Shown one piece after another: positions 16,178 through 24,098 of a stretch of DNA of 64,000 nucleotides. Position 1 is the first letter of the stretch. Each line of letters begins with the position of its first letter. The DNA comes from Limnochorda sp. L945t (GTDB taxonomy: Bacteria > Bacillota > Limnochordia > Limnochordales > Geochordaceae). The stretch is taken from positions 2,387,722 through 2,451,721 of the forward strand of contig NZ_CP141615.1 of assembly GCF_035593305.1 (NCBI RefSeq), written 5' to 3'. The translations under genes were made by a program, and so were the position numbers. Under the pieces are notes generated by a model. The model saw nothing but the letters and a program-made list of their open reading frames with translations, did no database searches and was not told the DNA's origin.

Positions 16178-18139
16178 GTGGCCCAGGAACACACCCTCTA
16201 CGCCATGGCCGCGCTCTTGCTGATCTTGCTGGTCGCAGGAGTGTGGTGGATCAGCTCGAGGCACCACGCCAGGCCCCGCGGCACGAGGCCACCGGTCCTG
16301 CCCGGATCCGGCAAGACCAGCCGGCGGATAGGCATTTCGCCGGCTGCATCGACGCCGGCAGGCGAGGTGCTGGCGGCAACGTTACCACTCGAGGCCGCCT
16401 TGCTCGTGGAGCCCTTGCCGGCCGACGACGCGACCGATGCGGCACCGTCTGCGCCATCCGGCGCGCAAGACGGCGGGGCACCGGAACGGCAGGAGCGGCC
16501 CGAGCCGTGGGGAGAGACCCCACAACAACCGGCACGACAGCAACAGGAAGAGGAGGTGGAAGAGAGTCCCGCCGGCCAGACGGAGGTAGCACCGCCGGTG
16601 GCGCCTGTGGACGAGACGAGCACGGATGAGCCCGAAGCGGGCGCGCCGGCACCCGTGGAAACCGTTGCCGGCGACGTTGCCGGCGACGCCGAGGCTACCA
16701 CGGCACCGGATCCGATGGGAGACGGCACCCCTGGTGATGCGGAGCCGCCGGAGTGGGAGCCCGATGCACCACCCCCGGCGTCCTCCACCGGAAGAGAGCC
16801 GCCAATCCGGTACGAAGGAGCGATGCTCACCGTGGGTGTCGACCCGTTGGTCAAAGCGGAGGTCGTGGTCGCAGAGAACAGCCGCCAGGTGCTGCAGGAG
16901 TGGCGTACTCCCCTGCCGGCCGGGACCATCAAAGTCCGGGACATCACCCACCGGATCGTGGACGTACGCTGTGAGCTCCTGGACGACAAAGTCATCGTCC
17001 AGCTGGTCCTTGAAAAGCAGGTCTTCTACGTGGGGCCCGACAACCTGGTGCACCACCTGGGCGAGCGGGTGCCCGTGAGCACGTTCGTGGACGTGCCGGG
17101 TACCCGTCCGGGCATGCACTGCCAGCCCACCGTCACGGTGGAGCGCATCCTCTTCCATCTCGAGGACTGCGTGCTGGTGCAAAAGATCATGCTCGACGTC
17201 TTCGTGAAGGTGACGCAGCGCGAGCACGTCAACCTGGTGGAGCAACCCGGTGGACTCCCGATCAAGGCGCTCGAGGTGGTGGCCGACGTCACCGGCCAGA
17301 TGGTGGAGGAGATCCCGGTCACGCTCAGCGTGCCCGCGATCAAGGTCGTCGAGGTGCGGGTCTCGATCCCGCCGGAGTTCCTGACCATCGAACCGATCAA
17401 CGACAAGGTGATCATCCAGGGGCTGCTCCACAAGCAGATCTTCTTCGTCGACGAGGCCAACGTCGAACGCCACCAGGCCGTCGACGTGCCCTTCAGCCAC
17501 TTCGTCGAGGCTCCCGGCACGCGGCCGGAGCACGTCGTCATCGTCGAGCCGGTGGTCGTCTTCACGGCGTTCGATCTCCTCTTCCCGGACGGCGCCAGCG
17601 CCACCACGCAGATGCTGGAGAAGGTCGTCGTCGACTTCCTGGTCAACGTGGCCCGCTTGCGCATCATGAGCGTGGTCGAGAACCCGGCAGGCGTGCTCAT
17701 CAAGGCCGAGGTGGTGCTCGGGCAGGGCACCAACCAGATCATGCTGGAGCGGGACGTCACGCTCAGCGTCGGAGCGCTCAAGATCAGCGACGTGCTGGCC
17801 CGGGTCGAGAACCTGCGCGCCATCTCCCTCCCCGGCAAAGTGCTGATACAGGGCACCGTGCACAAGCAGCTCTTCTTCGTCGGCCTCGACGACGGGCTCG
17901 AACACCACCAGGCCGAGACGATCCCGTTCAGCGCCGTGGTCGAGGTGGTGGGCTCGGCGCCCGATCTCCTCGTCCAGGTCACCCCGACCATCGAGCACAT
18001 CCAGACGGAGCTCCTGTCCCCCACGCTGGTGCATCAAAAGGTCATCCTGCGCTTCGACGTGGTCGTAGGGGAGGAGCGCCAGGTGAGGCTCCAGACGGCA
18101 CCCTATCCTTACCCGCTACCGGTCGTACCGGGCGCATAA
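16178..18139 (+). CDS. Membrane-anchored three-repeat SPOCS (DUF3794) protein
   Basis: A 653-residue protein with one N-terminal membrane helix (about residues 8-26, AALLLILLVAGVWW), a long Pro/Glu/Ala-rich linker to about residue 215, then three well-conserved SPOCS units. Core motifs lie near residues 275 (EKQVFYVG), 415 (LHKQIFFVD) and 558 (VHKQLFFVG), each with a following HH and PF or PV...VPGTRP-like stretch. The layout suggests a membrane tether displaying coat-type domains on a flexible spacer, which differs from SipL (SPOCS plus LysM). Which compartment it faces is not decided by sequence. The GTG 16178 start has GGGGGA 12 bases upstream. Confidence 0.83.
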   Translation: MAQEHTLYAMAALLLILLVAGVWWISSRHHARPRGTRPPVLPGSGKTSRRIGISPAASTPAGEVLAATLPLEAALLVEPLPADDATDAAPSAPSGAQDGGAPERQERPEPWGETPQQPARQQQEEEVEESPAGQTEVAPPVAPVDETSTDEPEAGAPAPVETVAGDVAGDAEATTAPDPMGDGTPGDAEPPEWEPDAPPPASSTGREPPIRYEGAMLTVGVDPLVKAEVVVAENSRQVLQEWRTPLPAGTIKVRDITHRIVDVRCELLDDKVIVQLVLEKQVFYVGPDNLVHHLGERVPVSTFVDVPGTRPGMHCQPTVTVERILFHLEDCVLVQKIMLDVFVKVTQREHVNLVEQPGGLPIKALEVVADVTGQMVEEIPVTLSVPAIKVVEVRVSIPPEFLTIEPINDKVIIQGLLHKQIFFVDEANVERHQAVDVPFSHFVEAPGTRPEHVVIVEPVVVFTAFDLLFPDGASATTQMLEKVVVDFLVNVARLRIMSVVENPAGVLIKAEVVLGQGTNQIMLERDVTLSVGALKISDVLARVENLRAISLPGKVLIQGTVHKQLFFVGLDDGLEHHQAETIPFSAVVEVVGSAPDLLVQVTPTIEHIQTELLSPTLVHQKVILRFDVVVGEERQVRLQTAPYPYPLPVVPGA

Positions 18140-18164
18140 GGCGTACCGGAGCGCCTGGCCCATT

Positions 18165-18213
18165 CCGGCAGCGCCGGTGCCTGCCGCCTCACGGCGGGTG
18201 CCGGCGCTGCCGG
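18165..18213. terminator. Strong hairpin after the SPOCS genes
   Basis: CCGGCAGCGCCGG (18165-18177) is perfectly complementary to CCGGCGCTGCCGG (18201-18213). Inside, CCGCC (18184-18188) and GGCGG (18193-18197) pair around a TCAC loop. There is no T-run, so it may be an attenuator or processing hairpin instead of a true intrinsic terminator. Confidence 0.5.
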
Positions 18214-18237
18214 TGTCATGGAATGGCGAGGTGTGTC

Positions 18238-18942
18238 TTGCGATCCATGGGAAACAAGCTAACGGCGGTCATGATCGCCCATAACGAGGCCAACCGCTAT
18301 CTGGGCATGGTCCTCGAGGACCTGGTCAGCTACTGCGACGAGGTCGTGGTGCTCGACAGCGGTTCGACGGATGGGACGGCGTCCCTCGCCCGGTCGTTTC
18401 CCCGTGTACGGGTCTACCGCAACGAGCGGGATCTGTTCTGGGAAGACGAGTCGGCGCTGCGCCAGCAAGCCTGGGAACTGGCCCTCGCCACCCATCCGGA
18501 GTGGATCCTGGCCATCGACGCCGACGAGATGCTCGAGCGAAAGTTCAAGAAGATGCGCTTCCAGCTCTTGAGCCAGAAGGGGTATCACCTGCTGGGGTTC
18601 CAGAGGTTCCACATGTGGAACGGCATGAACACCTACCGCGTCGACAAGGGATGGGACAATCGCTGGGTCTACACGCCCATGATCGCCCGGGTGTTCCCGG
18701 GCAAGACGTACCGGTTCCGCCCCCAGAAGCTCCACGGAGGCAGGCTCCCCGAAAACGTGGACGGGCCGATGCTGGCGACGGGCCTGCGCTACCGCGACTT
18801 CGGGTACGTGCGCAAGGAGGACCAGGTCCGCAAGTACCTCGAGTACATGGCGCACGACCCCACCGGATGCGGAGGTGTCCTGCTTGACCACTACCGGAGC
18901 ATCCTCGACCCCGACCCGGTTCTCCTTCCCTGGACGGAGTAG
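18238..18942 (+). CDS. GT2 family glycosyltransferase
   Basis: A GT-A-fold transferase of about 234 residues with the classical opening TAVMIAHNEANRYLG, VVVLDSGSTDGT, and the metal-binding DAD in ILAIDADEMLE. The second half (RFHMWNGMNTYRVDKGWDNRW) matches GT2 enzymes that glycosylate surface polymers. TTG 18238 is preferred because GCGAGG precedes it; the ATG at 18250 (MGNKL) is the alternative. It follows the hairpin after the SPOCS genes, and the next transferase begins inside its 3-prime end. Confidence 0.87.
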   Translation: MRSMGNKLTAVMIAHNEANRYLGMVLEDLVSYCDEVVVLDSGSTDGTASLARSFPRVRVYRNERDLFWEDESALRQQAWELALATHPEWILAIDADEMLERKFKKMRFQLLSQKGYHLLGFQRFHMWNGMNTYRVDKGWDNRWVYTPMIARVFPGKTYRFRPQKLHGGRLPENVDGPMLATGLRYRDFGYVRKEDQVRKYLEYMAHDPTGCGGVLLDHYRSILDPDPVLLPWTE

Positions 18943-19741
18943 GCCTGCGGCCGCAGCACCCTCCCAGGTTACGACCGGCCTCGCGCGGGGGGTCGCGGAC
19001 ATCGTGGTGGTGAGCTACGAGGAACTGGAGCACCTGCAGGCGTGTGTCGAGAGCGTCCGGCGGCACACGCCCGGTCCCCATACCCTGACCGTGGTGGACA
19101 ACGGGAGCGGGGAGCCGATCCGGGCCTACCTGCGCTCGCTCCAGGACGCCCGGGTGCTGTGGAACGAGAGCAACCGTGGGTATGCCTCGGCGTGCAACCA
19201 GGGAGCGCAGGCGGGCAACGGCGAGTACGTCGTGTTCCTCAACAACGACGTGGAAGTGACGCCCGGGTGGCTGGACGCCCTGGTGCGGGGGATGGGGTCG
19301 GACCCGCGGATCGCCGTCATCGGGCCCAAACTGCTCACCCCCGACGGGCACATCGCCTTCGCGGGGGCCGGGGTGATGGGGACCAACCGCCACCACGTGG
19401 CGCGAGGCACGGGCCTGCCCGACGGCCCCGACGTCTTCGCACAGCCCGTCGACTGCCTCGGGCTCGTCGGCGCCTGCTTCATGATCCGGCGCAGCCTCGT
19501 GCCGGTACTGGGGTGGTTCGACGAAGGCTACTTCTTCTACTGGGAGGACATGGACTACTGCCTCAATGCCCGGCTTCACGGCTACCGGGTCGTATACTGG
19601 CCCGAAAGCCGCGTCGTCCACCACAGTTCGGTCAGCACGGCCAAGGTCGGCTCCGCTTCGGCGACCTGGTTCCAACTCGGCCGCCAGCGGTTCGAGTCGA
19701 AGTGGCAGCACGTGCTGGACGACCCCACCGAGTACCGCTGA
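18884..19741 (+). CDS. GT2 family glycosyltransferase
   Basis: A 285-residue GT2 enzyme closely resembling the one at 11808: VADIVVVSYEELEHL, TVVDNGSG, then VVFLNNDVEVTPGW with the NND metal motif, and GACFMIRR followed by FFYWEDMDYCLNARLHGYRV. The predicted start is TTG 18884, which has GGAGG eight bases upstream. This makes a 59-base same-strand overlap with the preceding gene in another frame, giving an atypical Thr/Ser/Pro-rich N-terminus of about 40 residues. No good start with a ribosome-binding site exists between 18942 and the first conserved strand. Confidence 0.85.
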   Translation: MTTTGASSTPTRFSFPGRSRPAAAAPSQVTTGLARGVADIVVVSYEELEHLQACVESVRRHTPGPHTLTVVDNGSGEPIRAYLRSLQDARVLWNESNRGYASACNQGAQAGNGEYVVFLNNDVEVTPGWLDALVRGMGSDPRIAVIGPKLLTPDGHIAFAGAGVMGTNRHHVARGTGLPDGPDVFAQPVDCLGLVGACFMIRRSLVPVLGWFDEGYFFYWEDMDYCLNARLHGYRVVYWPESRVVHHSSVSTAKVGSASATWFQLGRQRFESKWQHVLDDPTEYR

Positions 19742-19742
19742 A

Positions 19743-19760
19743 CGCCGGAGGCCTCCGGCG
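19743..19760. repeat. Perfect 18-base palindrome after GT2 gene
   Basis: CGCCGGAGGCCTCCGGCG directly follows the TGA at 19739-19741 and can fold into a 7-base stem with a GGCC loop. There is no T-run. It may be a pause or partial terminator between the GT2 gene and rfbF. Confidence 0.4.
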
Positions 19761-19835
19761 TCGTGCGCGGGCCACGCAAATGCCCCGCCCGTCCCATGGC
19801 GGAGAGCGTCGCCGGCCCATAGTCTGGATTCCACC

Positions 19836-20600
19836 ATGGTTCCAGTCGTCATCTTGTGCGGCGGGCGCGGCCTGCGCATGGCCTCGCGGTCGGGGAGCAG
19901 GCCCAAGCCCCTGGTGCCCATCGGGGGCCGGCCGATCCTGTGGCACCTGATGCAGCACTTCGCCACGTACGGCCATCGTGACTTCGTCCTGGCGCTGGGG
20001 TACGGGGCAGCGGCCATCAAGCGGTACTTCTTCGAACAGCTCTACCTGGCGGGCAGCCTGACCCTTCGCATGGACGACCAGCTCATCCGGCGCCACGGCG
20101 CCCGCCCTCCATGGCACGTCACGATGGTGGAGACCGGGCTCGATACCCCCACCGGGGAGAGGTTGTTACTCCTGGCCCCCTACCTCGACGCTCCCACCTT
20201 CTTCGTCACCTACGCCGACGGCCTCGCCGACCTCGACCTCGGCTCGCTGCTGGCCTACCACCGGCGCATGGGGCTGCTTGCGACCGTGACGGCCGTCCGG
20301 CGGGAGGTGCCCTTCGGCGTCCTGGAGGTCGAGGAGGGCAAGGCCCGCAGCTTCCAGGAGAAGCCGCGGCTCGACGTATGGGTCAACGGGGGGTACTTCG
20401 TCTTCGAGCGCCGGGTGCTCGACGTCCTCGCGCCGGGCGAGATGCTCGAACAAGGGCCGCTCCAGCGCCTGGCGGCGCAGGGGGAGCTGGCGGTCTTCCA
20501 TCACCACGGTTTTTGGGCGTGCATGGATACCCCCAAGGACGCGGCCGCGCTCAACCGCGCGTGGAGGCAGGGTGCACCGTGGAAAGTCTGGACGGATTGA
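19836..20600 (+). CDS. rfbF: Glucose-1-phosphate cytidylyltransferase
   Basis: A 254-residue nucleotidyltransferase that makes CDP-glucose from CTP and glucose 1-phosphate. The nucleotide-binding opening is VVILCGGRGLRM, followed by KPLVPIGGRPILWHLM. RfbF-type features are YFFEQLYLAGS, ETGLDTPTGERL, FFVTYADGLADLDL and the sugar-binding EKPRLDVWVNGGYFVF. The length matches the family. It overlaps rfbG by 22 bases, and the two supply CDP-4-keto-6-deoxyglucose. Bacillus subtilis has the equivalent pair (yfnH, yfnG) in a spore-crust glycosylation operon. The ATG 19836 start lacks a strong ribosome-binding site. Confidence 0.92.
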   Translation: MVPVVILCGGRGLRMASRSGSRPKPLVPIGGRPILWHLMQHFATYGHRDFVLALGYGAAAIKRYFFEQLYLAGSLTLRMDDQLIRRHGARPPWHVTMVETGLDTPTGERLLLLAPYLDAPTFFVTYADGLADLDLGSLLAYHRRMGLLATVTAVRREVPFGVLEVEEGKARSFQEKPRLDVWVNGGYFVFERRVLDVLAPGEMLEQGPLQRLAAQGELAVFHHHGFWACMDTPKDAAALNRAWRQGAPWKVWTD

Positions 20601-21601
20601 GCGTCCCGGCCGGCCCACCGTGGGCCGGCCGGCCCGTCATGGTGACGGGCGCTTCGGGGTTCGTCGGCGGGTGGCTCGCAAAGGCGCTGGCGGAGCGCGG
20701 CGCACCGGTGGTCGCACTCGTGCGCGACGAGACGCGGCTGCTCCGGTACTGGCGCGGCGTCTGGCCCGACCTCGTGAGCGAGGCCAGGGCGGACGTCACC
20801 GACCTGGCGGCCGTGGAACGGGTGCTGGCCGAGTACGCGGTGGAAGTCGTCTTCCATCTGGCCGCCCAGTCCCAGGTCACCGTGGGCCGGTCGGGCCCCG
20901 TGGCCACGCTCGAGACCAACGTCCGGGGTACCTGGATCGTGCTGGAGGCCGCCCGCCGCACCCCCACGGTCAAGGGCGTGGTGGTCGCCTCTTCCGACAA
21001 GGCGTACGGCGACTCCAGCGGTCTCCCGTACCGGGAGGAGGCCCCGATGGCCGGCCGCTACCCCTACGACGTCTCCAAGAGCTGCGCGGACCTCGTGGCC
21101 CGCAGCTACTTCCACACTTTCGGCCTGCCCGTCTACGTCGCCCGCTGCGCCAACATCTTCGGCGGAGCCGACCTCAACTTGGGCCGGCTGGTGCCCCACG
21201 TCGCCGTCTCGGCCCTGCAGGGCATCCCGCCGCGCCTGCGGGGCACCGGCGAGGAGAAGCGAGACTGGCTGTACGTGGAAGATGCTTGCAGCGCTTACCT
21301 CGCCCTCGGAGAACGCGCGCTCGACGGGAAGCTCGCGGGTGAGGCGTTCAACTTCGGCAGCGGGCGGCCGTACCGGGTGCTGGACGTGGTCCACGCCATC
21401 CTGGAGCTGGCAGGGCGGCCCGATCTCAGGCCGCACGTCCTGGGCCAGGCCAGGGCCGAGATCCGGGAGCAGTGGCTCGATCCGAGCAAAGCCCAGAAGC
21501 TGCTCGGCTGGTCGGCGCGGTGGGAGCTGCGAGCGGCCCTGGAGGCCACTATGGGCTGGTATCGCCGCTGGCTCGAGTCGGGCCGCTCGCCGGCTGCATG
21601 A
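20579..21601 (+). CDS. rfbG: CDP-glucose 4,6-dehydratase
   Basis: A 340-residue extended short-chain dehydrogenase that converts CDP-glucose to CDP-4-keto-6-deoxyglucose. The NAD-binding motif is MVTGASGFVGGWL, the catalytic set is SSDKAYG with YPYDVSKSCAD (the Tyr-x-x-x-Lys pair), and the N-terminal FHLAAQSQV and C-terminal NFGSGRPYRVLDVV are typical of RfbG. GTG 20579, inside rfbF, has GGAGG 11 bases upstream. RfbH or another downstream CDP-sugar enzyme is not in the window, so the final sugar is unknown. Its last 53 bases overlap the convergent CgeB-like gene. Confidence 0.92.
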   Translation: MESLDGLSVPAGPPWAGRPVMVTGASGFVGGWLAKALAERGAPVVALVRDETRLLRYWRGVWPDLVSEARADVTDLAAVERVLAEYAVEVVFHLAAQSQVTVGRSGPVATLETNVRGTWIVLEAARRTPTVKGVVVASSDKAYGDSSGLPYREEAPMAGRYPYDVSKSCADLVARSYFHTFGLPVYVARCANIFGGADLNLGRLVPHVAVSALQGIPPRLRGTGEEKRDWLYVEDACSAYLALGERALDGKLAGEAFNFGSGRPYRVLDVVHAILELAGRPDLRPHVLGQARAEIREQWLDPSKAQKLLGWSARWELRAALEATMGWYRRWLESGRSPAA

Positions 21602-22571
21602 GCGAGCGCACGATCACCGCCAGGCGGTGGCGGAACGTATGCTCCCAGAGCGTCCTGCGGCGGGCAGCCTCGGCGATCCTCCGGCGCTCGTCGGGGTGGG
21701 CGAGGTAATACTCGATCTTCTCGGCCAGGTCTCGGGCGTCGTGGAACAGCACGACCTCCTCGCCCTCCCGGTAGAGCCGCCGGATGTCCGGCCGGGAATC
21801 GTCCACCAGCTGGAACGCTCCGCACGCCGCGATGTCGAACAGCCGGTTGTTGGGGCTCCTGGCCGGCACCCGGCGGCTGTTGCGGTTGTTGGGCATGGTC
21901 TCCGGCATGGGGTCCCGGTGGATGTTGAGGTTGATGGCTGCTCCGCAGAAGTAGCGCGCCACTTCCCCTGCGTCGTAGACCCCGGGGCGTACGAAGCGCT
22001 TGAGCCGCGGGGCCAGGGCGTCGCCCCAGCCGGTCCAGTCGCCGATCAGTTTGACGTGGAGCCGCTCGAGCGCCGGAGCTATGGCGTTGAGCAGCGCCAT
22101 GCGGTTGGGGAATCCCTGCCCCACCAGGCAGACGTCGCTCCTGTAGTCGGTCGAGACCGAGGACGGGCGGTAGACGCGCGGGTTGGTGCACCAGGGCAGG
22201 TAGGTCACGTTGCGGACGGCCTCCCGGTAGACCTCCACCGACGCGCTGTCGTTGGTGAAGACGTGATCCCACGGCTCGAGCCACCGCGGCGTGTGGAGAT
22301 CGATCTCGTAGGGAGCCTCCGTGATCCAGACGGCGGTCCGTATACCGCGCCGCTTCGCCCGCCAGACCAGATCCGGGTCGACGGAGCCGCCGTGCAGGGC
22401 GAGCATGAACGCCCACCGGCCCGACTCGACCAGCTCCGCGGTCAGCTGGGAGGGGAGCACCTGCGTCACACGGGCGGCGAAGCCGGCTTCCAGGGCCTCG
22501 CGGATGTGGGAGGCGAGCCCCGGGAAGCCGAACGCCGGCACGTGCGCCACCAGCAGGAACTCCGGGGTCAT
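21549..22571 (-). CDS. CgeB-like glycosyltransferase (second of three)
   Basis: A 340-residue CgeB/DUF3880-type GT-B transferase. Seen: VWITEAPYEIDLHTP, HVFTNDSASVEVYRE, LPWCTNPRVYRP and a C-terminal half with SPNNRLFDIAACGAFQLVDD, YREGEEVVLF and YYLAHPDERR. It is clearly paralogous to the gene at 24037-25122, with near-identical core motifs, and more distant from that at 10763. It starts at ATG 22571 in an ATGA overlap with the GT2 gene upstream on the minus strand. It likely modifies the spore surface glycan; donor unknown. Confidence 0.82.
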   Translation of the reverse strand: MTPEFLLVAHVPAFGFPGLASHIREALEAGFAARVTQVLPSQLTAELVESGRWAFMLALHGGSVDPDLVWRAKRRGIRTAVWITEAPYEIDLHTPRWLEPWDHVFTNDSASVEVYREAVRNVTYLPWCTNPRVYRPSSVSTDYRSDVCLVGQGFPNRMALLNAIAPALERLHVKLIGDWTGWGDALAPRLKRFVRPGVYDAGEVARYFCGAAINLNIHRDPMPETMPNNRNSRRVPARSPNNRLFDIAACGAFQLVDDSRPDIRRLYREGEEVVLFHDARDLAEKIEYYLAHPDERRRIAEAARRRTLWEHTFRHRLAVIVRSLMQPASGPTRASGDTSP

Positions 22572-23395
22572 GGCCGGGCCGGCCGGTGAACGATGCGGCG
22601 GTATCGCGGCCGGTCCAGTTCCACCTCGTCTTCGAACAGGCGCGGCCAGCCGATCTGGCCGACGAGCGTTGCCCAGCGCTCGGTGAAGCGTTGCCACGAG
22701 AGCTGTTCCCATTCGGAGGCCAGAGCGCCCGCCTGCCGGGTCGAGGTGCCCTTGCGGTGTTCCACGAAGACGTCCTCGGCCACCAGGAGGTCGAAGCCGG
22801 CCAGCCTCGCCCGCAGGCTCCAGTCGAAGTCGTCCGCCCCCAGGAGCATGCTCGCGTCGAGGCCTCCCACCGCCGAGCGCGCCGCCGGCGTGATCAACAG
22901 GCAGCACCCGATGAGGAACTTGACCGTGCGAAAATGCCCCCGGCAGGCCCGGTAAAGCCGCTCGACAAACTGGTCGAGCTCCTGGGTGCCCTGCGGGGAG
23001 GCAAAGGGCGCGGCCCCGTAGAGGCCGTACTCCTGGGGGCCCCCGATGAGGGAGCCAAGGGGGCCGACCGCCCCCACCTGCTCCGTATCGGCCATGTGGG
23101 CCGCCAGCCGCACGTCCCAGTGCGGGCCCACCAGCACGTCCGGGTTGAGCAGGATCGCCGGCGCGTCCGCCGGCACCCGCGCGAGCGCCTGGTTGGCGCC
23201 CTCCGAGTAGCCCAGGTTGGTGGCATTGACGATGAGCTCGATGCGGTGCGCGGCCGAGGCCCGGATCCGCTCGAGGTGCCGGCCGGTGCCGTCGGTCGAG
23301 CCGTTGTCCACCACGACCATGGCGGTGTCCGGAGCGCAGTGGCGGTCGAGCCGTTCGAGCACCGCGGGGAGCGTGGCCATGCTGTTGTACGTCAC
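22568..23395 (-). CDS. GT2 family glycosyltransferase
   Basis: A GT2 transferase of at least 275 residues: VTYNSMATLPAVL, VVVDNGSTDGTGRHL, NLGYSEGANQAL, LLNPDVLVGPHW (a D-x-D-like metal site reading NPD), and GADDFDWSLRARLAGFDL. GTG 23395 is the first conventional start, but the in-frame codons before it encode Ile-Tyr-Val-Cys-Leu, which complete the first beta strand. A CTG at 23425 preceded by GAGGG is a possible true start. It sits 31 bases after the methyltransferase gene and is coupled to the CgeB-like gene downstream by a 4-base overlap. Confidence 0.82.
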   Translation of the reverse strand: MTYNSMATLPAVLERLDRHCAPDTAMVVVDNGSTDGTGRHLERIRASAAHRIELIVNATNLGYSEGANQALARVPADAPAILLNPDVLVGPHWDVRLAAHMADTEQVGAVGPLGSLIGGPQEYGLYGAAPFASPQGTQELDQFVERLYRACRGHFRTVKFLIGCCLLITPAARSAVGGLDASMLLGADDFDWSLRARLAGFDLLVAEDVFVEHRKGTSTRQAGALASEWEQLSWQRFTERWATLVGQIGWPRLFEDEVELDRPRYRRIVHRPARP

Positions 23396-23426
23396 CAGGC
23401 AGACGTAGATGCCGGACCGGCTCAGC

Positions 23427-24098
23427 TCAGCTTCCCTCCCCGTCCGCCACGGGGTAAGCCACCACGTAGTAGACCCAGTGGGTGGCCTCGTCCCTCACCC
23501 GATCCGCGTCGAACCCCGCCGAGCGCAGCCCTTCCAGGATCACGGCGGGGACCTCCCCGCAGATCGGGCTTACCATCGGAGCCATCTGCTGGATGCGATA
23601 CCCGCTCGATTCGAACAGCCGCACGATCCCGCGCCGGGTGAAGAAACGCAGGTGCGTGGCGTCCAGCAGCCCCTGCGGCTGGTAGACCCAGTCGCCCTCG
23701 AGCAACCCCTTGAGGACGCACCAGTGAGCGACGTTGGGTACGCTCGCCACGACGTACCCCCCATGGGCCAGGCAACGGCGCAGCGCCCGCAGCACCCGCC
23801 AGGGGTCCCGCAAGTGCTCCAGGACGTCTGCCGCCAGGATGCAATCGTAGGCGCGGGCCGGCAGGGCGTCCACCAGCTGCTCGATGTCGCCGGCGATCAC
23901 CTCGTCGATGCGCCGGCGGGCCTCCTCGGCCGCCTCCCGGTTGATCTCCACGCCCGTGACCCGGCACGGCCGGGACCGTTTCAATGCTTCTCCGACCAGC
24001 CCCGGGCCGCACCCCAGGTCCAGGATGGTACGGCAGCTATCGCGGACCAGCCCTCGCACGTCCGGCCGGTCCGTGTAGTAGCTCCAGTCGATCGGCAT
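23427..24098 (-). CDS. Class I SAM-dependent methyltransferase
   Basis: A 223-residue Methyltransf_11/23-type enzyme. The SAM-binding motif I is ILDLGCGPGLVGEAL, the acidic residue ending strand two is in VTGVEINREAAE, and the post-motif DCILAADVLEHLRDPW is typical of sugar or lipid O-methyltransferases. In this setting it probably methylates a sugar of the surface glycan; that is inference from neighbours. The start is ATG 24098 behind GGGAGGGGGCGGAG. It begins inside the 3-prime end of the upstream CgeB-like gene (62-base overlap). Confidence 0.85.
   Translation of the reverse strand: MPIDWSYYTDRPDVRGLVRDSCRTILDLGCGPGLVGEALKRSRPCRVTGVEINREAAEEARRRIDEVIAGDIEQLVDALPARAYDCILAADVLEHLRDPWRVLRALRRCLAHGGYVVASVPNVAHWCVLKGLLEGDWVYQPQGLLDATHLRFFTRRGIVRLFESSGYRIQQMAPMVSPICGEVPAVILEGLRSAGFDADRVRDEATHWVYYVVAYPVADGEGS

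Noticed and set aside
12458-18037. Long minus-strand frames beneath the SPOCS genes
   Set aside because: Asp/His/Gly-rich antisense frames of repeat genes; the plus-strand SPOCS proteins explain the region.
13718-18139. Tandem DNA repeats or a CRISPR-like array in the SPOCS genes
   Set aside because: The repetition is at protein-domain level with irregular spacing, and the DNA is not identical between units. No direct-repeat and spacer pattern occurs anywhere in the window.
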